Below, piece after piece: positions 57,768-64,000 of a stretch of 64,000 nucleotides of DNA. How positions within the stretch are numbered: the stretch's first letter is position 1; every line of letters starts with the position of its first letter. Below the pieces are notes generated by a model that saw nothing but the letters and a program-made list of their open reading frames with translations, was not told the DNA's origin and did not search any database. Made by a program: the position numbers and the translations under genes. The stretch comes from Micropruina sonneratiae. Lineage in GTDB: Bacteria; Actinomycetota; Actinomycetes; Propionibacteriales; Propionibacteriaceae. The stretch covers positions 557,062 to 621,061 of the forward strand of contig NZ_JAPDHX010000003.1 in NCBI RefSeq assembly GCF_025972045.1, given 5' to 3'.

Positions 57768-58726
57768 TCCCGATGATCACGTTCATGGAGGGGCAGCGGC
57801 TGTGGTGGCTGCTGCTGATCCCGGTGCTGCTCGTGCTGTACTTCGGGCTGCTGCACCGCAAGAGCACCCGCAGCCGCACCAGCGGCATCAGCAACCTGGA
57901 CAAGGTGCTGCCCAAGCAGCAGGCGTGGAAGCGGCACATCGCCGTGGGTGCGGCCGTGCTGTCGCTGGCGGCGCTGAACGTGGCGTTCGCCAAGCCGTCC
58001 GATCAGGTGGACGTGCCGCGCGACCGCGCGACGATCGTGCTGACCCTGGACGTGTCCCGCTCGATGATCGCCGAGGACGTCCAGCCCAACCGCCTGGACG
58101 CCGCCAAGGAGGCGGCCAAGGAGTTCCTCGGCATGCTGCCGGCGAGGTTCAACGTTGCCCTGGTGGCGTTCGCGGGTTCGGCGTCCGTGGTCGTCGCGCC
58201 GACCACCGACCGCGGGCTGGTGTCCCGTGCCATCGAGGGGCTTGAGGTGGCGCCGTCCACCGCGATCGGCGAGGGCGTCTACTCGGCCCTGGACGCCATG
58301 GCGCTGGCCCCGCCCGACCCCGACCACCCCGACGATCCGGCGCCCGGCGCGATCGTGCTGCTGTCGGACGGCTTCACCAACATCGGCCGCAAGTCGGCCT
58401 CCGCGGCCGAGGAGGCCAAGAAGCAGGGCATTCCCATCTACACCATCGCCTACGGCACCGAGGACGGCTACGTCGTCGACGGCGGCCGACGCGAACCGGT
58501 GCCGGTCAACCACGAGGAACTGCAGCGGGTCGCCGACATCTCCGGCGGGAAGAAGTTCGCCGCCGGCTCGGAGTCGGAGCTGAAGCAGGTCTACGCCAGC
58601 ATCGCCGAGCAGGTCGGCTACGTGAAGGAGGAGCAGGAGGTCACCGAGGTCTACACCGGTTACGCCCTGTTCTTCGCGCTGCTGGCCGCGTGCGCGGTGA
58701 TCTCCCTGGGCGCCCGCTGGCCCTGA
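57764..58726 (+). CDS. VWA-domain membrane protein (BatA/BatB-like), second copy
   Basis: A 320-residue paralogue of the preceding gene, sharing order and many segments: RLWWLLLIPVLLVLYFGLL, a second helix, IVLTLDVSRSMIAEDVQPNRLDAAKEAAKEFL (DxSxS MIDAS), PIYTIAYGTEDGYVVDGGRREPVPVNHEELQRVADISGGKKFAAGSESELKQVY and a C-terminal helix ending SLGARWP as in the first copy. It therefore arose by tandem duplication. ATG 57764 overlaps the upstream stop (ATGA). Probably the two form a heteromer with MoxR help. Confidence 0.9.
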   Translation: MIPMITFMEGQRLWWLLLIPVLLVLYFGLLHRKSTRSRTSGISNLDKVLPKQQAWKRHIAVGAAVLSLAALNVAFAKPSDQVDVPRDRATIVLTLDVSRSMIAEDVQPNRLDAAKEAAKEFLGMLPARFNVALVAFAGSASVVVAPTTDRGLVSRAIEGLEVAPSTAIGEGVYSALDAMALAPPDPDHPDDPAPGAIVLLSDGFTNIGRKSASAAEEAKKQGIPIYTIAYGTEDGYVVDGGRREPVPVNHEELQRVADISGGKKFAAGSESELKQVYASIAEQVGYVKEEQEVTEVYTGYALFFALLAACAVISLGARWP

Positions 58727-58825
58727 GCCCGCGGAGGCCGGTTCTACCCCGTCCGGGTTCTCTCTTCGGCTCCGCGTGCGGCGCGCCGACGGTGGCGACT
58801 TCCCCCTCGGCGACGGTTCCCCGAA

Positions 58826-58883
58826 CTCGCCTAACTACCGAGCGCTCGCCGACCTTGGCGAGCGCTCGGTAGTTGGGCGAGCG
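58826..58883. repeat. Long intergenic palindrome, family A copy 2
   Basis: CTCGCCTAACTACCGAGCGC, then TCGCCGACCTTGGCGA, then GCGCTCGGTAGTTGGGCGAG: 58 bp, nearly perfect. It lies between the VWA operon and the split oxidoreductase gene, on no fixed strand. Confidence 0.85.
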
Positions 58884-58942
58884 CGTGGAGGCGGGGGAGG
58901 GGCCACGTGGGAGGTTCGGACGCCGCGGGTAGTCTGCGGATC

Positions 58943-60625
58943 GTGAGCGAACCCCGTCCGACCCCGGCGATCGTCCTCGTGGGTGAAGCACACCTGCACG
59001 CCATGCTGCGCGAGTTCACCCACCGTTACGGTCAGGACTACGCCCTCCATCCGTGCAACCTGGAGGATTTCATCGACACCGTCCTCGAACTGAAGCAGGG
59101 CGGCGTCCCGATCGCGATGGTGGGGGCGGAGTTCAACCTCGGTGAGCACACGGCGGCACACCTGTTCCACAAGTTGCAGGTCAAGCTGCCGACCGCCCGC
59201 AGGCTGGTGCTGGTGCCCCGTGAGGAGTTCCGGGCGTCCCTGGAGCCGCTGCGCGCCAGCCTCGCCTAGGGCGAGATCGACGCCTACCTGGCGTTGCCGT
59301 CCGGGCCCCGCGACGAGGAGTTCCACGCAGCGGTCGCCGAGTCGCTGTCGGAATGGGGCTGGTCGGTGGCCACGCCCGAGGTGGTGATGGTCGAGATCGT
59401 CGCCGATCCCGGTGGGGTGAAGTCGCGCCGGCTGTGCGACTTCCTGGAGCGGATGGGCACCCCGCACCGCGTCCACGAGCCGGACTCGGACCGTGCGGTG
59501 GCCCTGCTGGGCGACGTCGACGGCGTCCGGCTCCCGGCGGTCAAACCGGCCGAGCTTCCGGTGCTGTTCGACCCCAGCCTGACCGACCTGGCGCAGCTGG
59601 TGCTCGGCAATGCCGCCGACGTACTAAACGGCGGCGTGGCCGACCTGGTCGTGGTGGGCGCCGGCCCTGCCGGTCTCGCCGCTGCCGTGTACGGCGCATC
59701 CGAAGGGCTGGACGTCGTGGTGGTCGAAGCCGAGGCGATCGGCGGCCAGGCGGGCACCAGTTCGATGATCCGCAACTATCTGGGCTTCCCACGCGGCATT
59801 TCGGGGATGCGGCTGGCGCAGCGGGCGCGCGCCCAGGCGCTGCGTTTCGGCGCCCGTTTCGTGGCGGGCTGCCGAGTCAGCGCGTTGCGGACCGGACGCC
59901 GGGGCGAGCCGCTGGAGATCATCACCCCGGCCGGCTCCGTGTCGGGACGCGCAGTGCTGGTCGCCAGCGGGGTCGCGTACCGCCGGCTCGGCGTGCCCGA
60001 GCTGGAGGAGTTCCTGGGCCGCGGCGTCAACTACGGCGCGGCGGCCAGTACCGCTCGCGACATGCGGGGCCGCGACGTGGTCGTGGTGGGCGGCGGCAAC
60101 AGTGCGGGGCAGGCCGCCGTGCACCTGGCCAGGTTCGCGCGCTCGGTCACCATGGTGATCCGCCGCGGCAGCCTGGCCGACACCATGTCGAGCTACCTGA
60201 TCCGCGAGGTGGAGGCGCACCCACGGATCACTCTGGCCTGCGGCACCGAGGTCACCGGGGGCGGCGGCACCAACAGCTTGGAATGGCTCGAACTGACCGA
60301 CCGGGGCGGCGGCGAGGCCCGGCGCGTCGAGGCGTCCGGGCTGTACCTGCTGCTGGGCGCCGAGCCGCACTGCGAGTGGCTGCCCCCCGAGTTGGCTCTG
60401 GACGAGCGCGGCTTCGTGCTCAGCGGGACGGACGTCCCGGCCGGGTCGCGCCCCGGGCTGGAGCCTTTCGCGCCGTTGGCCACCAGCGTTCCCGGCGTGT
60501 TCGTCGCCGGTGACATCCGGTCGGGCTCGATGAAGCGGGTGGCGTCGGCCAGCGGTGAGGGCGCTGCCGCGATCCCGCTGGTGCATGCCTGGCTGGCGGT
60601 CATTCGTTCGGCGTCCGTCGGGTGA
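58943..60625 (+). pseudogene. Fused response-regulator-like/thioredoxin-reductase-like FAD oxidoreductase, interrupted by in-frame TAG
   Basis: The frame from GTG 58943 continues without shift to 60625 except for TAG at 59267-59269. The first 108 residues (IVLVGEAHLHAMLREFTHRYGQDYALHP and PTARRLVLVPREEFRASLEPLRASLA) resemble a receiver domain that lost its phosphoacceptor motifs. After the TAG, GEIDAYLALP and a linker with SRRLCDFLERMGTPHRVHE lead to the flavoprotein: LVVVGAGPAGLAAAVYGASEGLDVVVVEAEAIGGQAGTSSMIRNYLGFP and VVVVGGGNSAGQAAVHLARFA, GVFVAGDIRSGSMKRVASASGEGAAAIPLVHAWL. The usual CxxC of thioredoxin reductase is absent. The TAG sits where the family reads Q or a similar residue, so CAG to TAG is likely. 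A -10-like TAGTCT (58930-58935) precedes the GTG. Either a pseudogene or two proteins. Confidence 0.75.
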
Positions 60626-60647
60626 TCGCCGGCCCTGATCGACGAGG

Positions 60648-61427
60648 TCAGCGCCCCTCGAACCTGGCCGGTTTCCCGCTCAGATAGGACGCCATTGCAG
60701 CCTGCGCGTCGGCGGTGCGGGCCAGCATCGCGGTGACCGGGTGCAGTCGGGACGCCGCGGCGTCCGGATCGTGCACGGCGAGCCGCGCGTTGGCGAGCGT
60801 CGCCTGCACGGCTAGCGGCGCCTGGGCGGCGATGCGTTCGGCGAGTTCGACGGCGGCGCCCAGTTGCCGTCCGTCGGGCACCACCTGCTGCACGAGCCCG
60901 ATCCGGTGCGCCTCGGCGGCGTCGAAGAAGTCTCCGGTCAGCAGCCAGCGCATGGCGTCGCCCCAGCCCAGCCGCGGCAGCCGCACGGTGGCGCCGCCGA
61001 AGGCGATGATCCCGCGGGCCACCTCGAGTTGCGCGAACCGGGTGGACGCCGCGGCGACGACGACGTCCGCGGCCAGAGCGAGTTCGACGCCCAGCGTCAG
61101 GCAGGTGCCCTGCACCGCCACCACCACGGGCTTCGCCACCGGATCGGTGGCCACCCCCCACGGGTCGATGGTTCCCGGCGGCAGCAGTTCGAGGTCGCCG
61201 GCGACCAGACCGGGGCCGAGGTCGGCGAGATCGAGGCCGCCGGTGAAGTGGTCGCCGAGTGCGTGCACGACACCGACCCGCAGGTCGGGATCGGTGTGCA
61301 GACGGGTGTAGGCGCGGGCCAGGCCGTGCAGCATGGTCAAGTCGGCGGCGTTGCGCTTGCCCGGCCGGTTCAGCCCGATCAGCAGCAGGTGGTCGCGCTG
61401 CTCGACCAGCACCCTGTCGTCGCTCAT
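60648..61427 (-). CDS. Enoyl-CoA hydratase/isomerase family protein (crotonase fold)
   Basis: A 259-residue crotonase-fold protein. The oxyanion-hole segments are IGLNRPGKRNAADLTMLHGLARAY and HALGDHFTGGLDLADLGPGL, and the core VAVQGTCLTLGVELALAADVVVAAASTRFAQLEVARGIIAFGGATVRLPRLGWGDAMRWLLTGDFFDAAEAHRIGLVQQVV. The second catalytic Glu of classical hydratase (in GIIPG) is not obvious, since the sequence reads GIIAFGG, so the reaction may differ. ATG 61427 overlaps the serB stop (ATGA). The coupling to serB has no clear biochemical reason. Confidence 0.88.
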   Translation of the reverse strand: MSDDRVLVEQRDHLLLIGLNRPGKRNAADLTMLHGLARAYTRLHTDPDLRVGVVHALGDHFTGGLDLADLGPGLVAGDLELLPPGTIDPWGVATDPVAKPVVVAVQGTCLTLGVELALAADVVVAAASTRFAQLEVARGIIAFGGATVRLPRLGWGDAMRWLLTGDFFDAAEAHRIGLVQQVVPDGRQLGAAVELAERIAAQAPLAVQATLANARLAVHDPDAAASRLHPVTAMLARTADAQAAMASYLSGKPARFEGR

Positions 61428-62665
61428 CGCCCCATCCAACCCGGCGCCGCCGGCCTTGTCACCCCGGACGCCGCCGGCGCCACCTCGCGCGCCGCGGCGG
61501 CGTCCTCGACCTCTTCGCGGGTCAGGCCGAGCAGAAACAGCACCGCATCCAGATAGGGCAGGTTGAGCGATGTGTCCGCCGAGGCGCGAACGGCGGGCTT
61601 GGCGTTGAAGGCGATGCCCAGTCCGGCGGCGGCCAGCATGTCGAGGTCGTTGGCGCCGTCGCCGATCGCGATCGTCCGGGACAGCGGCAATCCCTCCAGC
61701 GCGGCCCATTCCCGCAGCTTGGCGGCCTTGGCGGCCCGGTCGACGATCTGCCCGGCGATCTGCCCGGTCAGCCGGTCGTCGACGACCTCCAACCGGTTGC
61801 CGTGCGCGTAGCGGATGCCCAGCTCGGCGGCCAGCGGCGCCACCACCTCGATGAACCCCCCCGAGACCACGCCGATCGACAGCGCCAGGTCGCGCAGGGT
61901 CGTCACCAGGGTGCGTGCCCCCGGGGTGAACCGGACGGCGGCGCGCACCTCGTCGAGCGCGGACGCCGGCAGTCCGGCCAGCAGCGCGACGCGGGCCCGC
62001 AGGCTGTCGGCGAAGTCGAGCTCGCCCAGCATCGCGCGCTCGGTGACGGCTCTCACCTCGGCGGCGCAGCCGGCCTGCTCGGCGAGCAGGTCGATCACCT
62101 CGTCGCGGATCAGGGTCGAGTCGACGTCCATCACGATCAGCCGCCGGCCCTGGCGCGCCAGACCGGCCGGGGCGACCGACACGTCGAAGCCGGCGCCGGC
62201 AGCCACGCTGGCCAGTGCCGGACGCAGGGCGGCGGGTTCGGCGTTGGACACCCACAACTCGACGGTCGTCAGCGGCGTCCGGGACAGGCGGCGGCTGCGG
62301 TCGACGTTGCCGCCCAGCGCGGTGATCACGTCGGTGGTGATGGCGAGGTGACTGGCGAGCAGGGGACGGCCGAGCACGGTGACCACGGCCCGGTTGTGCC
62401 GGGGCGGGTTGTCGCCGACCCCCTCGGTGAGGGTCAACGCGAGACCGAGCCGGGCACAGACACCGGCCAACCGGTCCTCGACGGCGTCGCTGGCCTCCGG
62501 TGCCACCACCAGCAGCACACCGATGCTGAGCCGGCCGCGAACCACCGTCTGTTCGAGGTCCAGCACCTCGGCGTCCAGCTCGGCGATGGCGGCCATCAGC
62601 CGGTTCAGCAGGCCGGGGGAGTCGGCACCGGTGATGGTCGCGGCGAGCGAGAACTGGTCCGTCAC
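61424..62665 (-). CDS. serB: Phosphoserine phosphatase SerB with N-terminal ACT domains
   Basis: A 413-residue SerB, the last step of serine synthesis. The first 180 residues form two ACT-like regulatory domains (ATITGADSPGLLNRLMAAIAELDAEVLDLEQTVV and a second copy around AVVTVLGRPLLASHLAITTDVITALGGNVDR). The HAD domain has motif I LIVMDVDSTLIRDEVIDLLAEQAG, motif II SGGF, and motif IV AIGDGANDLDMLAAAGLGIAFNAKP. GTG start 62665 with CAGAAT-like -10 seven bases before it on the minus strand. The C-terminal tail beyond residue 385 is Ala/Pro-rich. Confidence 0.93.
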   Translation of the reverse strand: MTDQFSLAATITGADSPGLLNRLMAAIAELDAEVLDLEQTVVRGRLSIGVLLVVAPEASDAVEDRLAGVCARLGLALTLTEGVGDNPPRHNRAVVTVLGRPLLASHLAITTDVITALGGNVDRSRRLSRTPLTTVELWVSNAEPAALRPALASVAAGAGFDVSVAPAGLARQGRRLIVMDVDSTLIRDEVIDLLAEQAGCAAEVRAVTERAMLGELDFADSLRARVALLAGLPASALDEVRAAVRFTPGARTLVTTLRDLALSIGVVSGGFIEVVAPLAAELGIRYAHGNRLEVVDDRLTGQIAGQIVDRAAKAAKLREWAALEGLPLSRTIAIGDGANDLDMLAAAGLGIAFNAKPAVRASADTSLNLPYLDAVLFLLGLTREEVEDAAAAREVAPAASGVTRPAAPGWMGR

Positions 62666-62729
62666 TCGTGGGATTCTGCCACGGCGCGACAGCGCGAACG
62701 GGTCCTGGGGCGGCCGCGGACGCTGCCGT

Positions 62730-62804
62730 CCGGACCGTGGGGACGGTTCCCTCGGGTCCACGTACCGCCGGCGGCGCGGACCGCGAGAACCGTCCCATGG
62801 TCCA
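62730..62804. repeat. Intergenic palindrome family B, two copies
   Basis: CCGGACCGTGGGGACGGTTCC then CTCGGGTCCAC at 62730-62761, and GGACCGCGAGAACCGTCCCA then TGGTCC at 62778-62803. They lie between divergent serB and the ChaB-like gene's end. Confidence 0.65.
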
Positions 62805-62816
62805 GAACCGGTACGG

Positions 62817-63239
62817 CTAGTCCTCGCGGGCCTCTTCGTTGGCCTTGTCGTTGGCCTTCTGGATCGCGTCGACCAGTTCGTCCTTGGTCATCGTCCAGCG
62901 GCCCCTGACCTCGAGCCGGCGGGCGATGCCGAGCAGGTGCTCCTTGGTGGCGTTGGCGTCCACCCCGCCGGCGGACTCGGCGTCGTTGAGGCCGCCGATC
63001 TCGGCCCGGTCGTCCGAGGGCCCGGGGGAGTCCTTGGCCTCCCAATGGTCGCCGACCTTCTCGTAGGAGTGCTTCAACGACGCGTAGGCGGTGGCGTTCG
63101 CGCGGCCCTCGTCGTCGTAGGAGTCCATGGCGGCGTCGTAGGTCTTGGCGAAGGTGCGCTGCGCCTTGTCGTCCGAGCGCTGAACAGGGCTGGGCAGCTC
63201 GTCGGGTTTGGCCTTGCCGCTCCTGGTGGTCTTCGGCAT
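62817..63239 (-). CDS. ChaB-family protein with Rho-N-like C-terminus
   Basis: A 140-residue protein. Residues about 10-60 match the ChaB fold (LPSPVQRSDDKAQRTFAKTYDAAMDSYDDEGRANATAYASLKHSYEKVGDHWEAK). The C-terminal 50 residues (NATKEHLLGIARRLEVRGRWTMTKDELVDAIQKAN) resemble Rho N-terminal/SAP-like helical motifs, which bind nucleic acid. Function of ChaB in actinobacteria is unknown (in E. coli it is linked to ChaA). The start is ATG 63239, possibly leaderless with CAGACT six bases before. Confidence 0.85.
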   Translation of the reverse strand: MPKTTRSGKAKPDELPSPVQRSDDKAQRTFAKTYDAAMDSYDDEGRANATAYASLKHSYEKVGDHWEAKDSPGPSDDRAEIGGLNDAESAGGVDANATKEHLLGIARRLEVRGRWTMTKDELVDAIQKANDKANEEARED

Positions 63240-63397
63240 GCGACCAGTCTGCGCCCGGTGAACCGCCGACGACACGCCCGAAACGGTGATCGGACGTCGA
63301 CGCCGGTTGGTCGGGGTGGGACTCGTGAGGCAGAATGGACCCACTCCGACGCCGGGTGATGCAGGGGAAGGCAGCCACTCGGCCGAAGGAGAAGACC

Positions 63398-63895
63398 ATG
63401 GCGACCACCCATGGAGTGGTGCAGATCCACTCTGCGCCGTCCGCACTGTGCCCACATGTCGAATGGGCGGTGGGCGGCGTCGTCGGCGTGCCCATCCAAC
63501 TGTCCTGGACGCCCCAACCCGCCGAACGTGCGTCGTACCGCGCCGAGTATGCCTGGACGGGCCCGGTCGGCTCGTCGGCCAGGCTGGCCAGTGCCCTGAA
63601 GGGCTGGCAGCGGCTGCGATTCGAGGTCACCGAGCAGGCGAGCGCGACGTCGGAGGGCGTGCGGTACTCCTACACGCCGGCGCTGGGCATCTTCCACGCC
63701 ACCACCGGACTTCACGGCGACGTGATGGTCAACGAACAGCGGCTCAAGCTCGCCCTCGCCCGCGAGGCACTGGGCGGTCGCAGCCTGCACGATGCGGTCG
63801 CCGACCTGCTCGGCACCGCGTGGGACGACGAACTTGAGGTCTTCCGGCAGGCCGGCGAGGGCGGCGACGTCCGCTGGCTGCACCAGGTCGTCTGA
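63398..63895 (+). CDS. DUF3145 protein
   Basis: A 165-residue member of DUF3145, an actinobacteria-restricted family of unknown function. The signature is VVQIHSAPSALCPHVEWAVGGVVGVPIQLSWTPQPAERASYRAEYAWTGPVGSSARLASALKGWQRLRFEVTE, then YTPALGIFHATTGLHGDVMVNEQRLKLAL. ATG 63398 has GAAGGAGAA upstream. It lies 158 bp from the divergent ChaB-like gene. Confidence 0.95.
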   Translation: MATTHGVVQIHSAPSALCPHVEWAVGGVVGVPIQLSWTPQPAERASYRAEYAWTGPVGSSARLASALKGWQRLRFEVTEQASATSEGVRYSYTPALGIFHATTGLHGDVMVNEQRLKLALAREALGGRSLHDAVADLLGTAWDDELEVFRQAGEGGDVRWLHQVV

Positions 63896-63905
63896 CTTCC
63901 ACCCA

Positions 63906-63967
63906 CCGCTCGCCCAACTACCGAACGCTCGCCAAGGTTGGCGAGCACTCGGTAGTTGGGCGAGCGG
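63906..63967. repeat. Long intergenic palindrome, family A copy 3
   Basis: CCGCTCGCCCAACTACCGAA, CGCTCGCCAAGGTTGGCGAG, then CACTCGGTAGTTGGGCGAGCGG: 62 bp with three mismatched pairs. It follows the DUF3145 stop by 10 bp, so it may also end that transcript. Confidence 0.9.
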
Positions 63968-64000
63968 TGGGAGGGGGTGGCGGGTCAGCCGGTGACGTTC

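Overview
The window is chromosomal DNA of a high-G+C Gram-positive bacterium (Actinomycetota), and the gene content fits the Propionibacteriales best, though that placement is an inference. The evidence is strong G/C bias at third codon positions, many GTG and some TTG starts, frequent -10-like hexamers 5 to 7 nt before the start codon (leaderless mRNAs), and actinobacterial families such as DUF3145, an Rv0805-like cAMP phosphodiesterase and IdeR-type iron boxes. There are no phage integrases, transposases, rRNA genes or CRISPR arrays. Two tRNA genes (Asn, Met) are present.

Layout. 0-5 kb: an RHH/HicB-like protein plus a DUF4097 protein behind a four-fold palindromic operator, a PCMT-like methyltransferase, an MFS transporter and dusB. 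5-12.7 kb: a minus-strand amino-sugar or muropeptide salvage operon (ROK repressor, lipoprotein binding protein, two ABC permeases, GH3 hexosaminidase, ROK sugar kinase) behind a palindrome that is probably the repressor operator. 12.8-18.6 kb: dgt-like, GyrI-like, dnaG, a repeat-filled 631-bp gap, an alternative sigma factor, a hypothetical gene and tRNA-Asn. 18.8-26.7 kb: secreted glycerophosphodiesterase, a degenerate YdcF-like locus, DUF1345 and TspO-like membrane proteins, a UgtP-like glycosyltransferase, HAD phosphatase, NmrA-like reductase and thioesterase. 26.8-30.8 kb: a YefM-YoeB toxin-antitoxin pair, tRNA-Met, and a minus-strand group of GAF protein, S8 protease and an amidase/peptidoglycan-binding/EEP-nuclease fusion.

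31-36.6 kb is a cyclic-AMP module: a class III cyclase with AAA and repeat domains, a small protein with two VEGH motifs, a Crp-family regulator and a cAMP phosphodiesterase. 36.7-38.3 kb encodes a secreted metallopeptidase with four Cys/Trp repeats. 38.5-42.7 kb is efeUOB, and 46.2-50.2 kb is a siderophore ABC importer with its binding protein; both have IdeR-like boxes. Between these iron loci lies a three-gene cassette: an Asp/Gly tandem-repeat peptide, a JmjC/cupin oxygenase and a sucrase/ferredoxin-like protein. I consider this the best candidate for an undescribed system (a ribosomal peptide hydroxylated on Asp).

50-64 kb: panE, a class C beta-lactamase-fold hydrolase, a HAD phosphatase, a repeat-tailed membrane protein, a MoxR/DUF58/VWA/VWA operon, an oxidoreductase gene split by an in-frame TAG, a crotonase and serB, a ChaB-like protein and DUF3145. 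Three families of dispersed intergenic palindromes run through the window.
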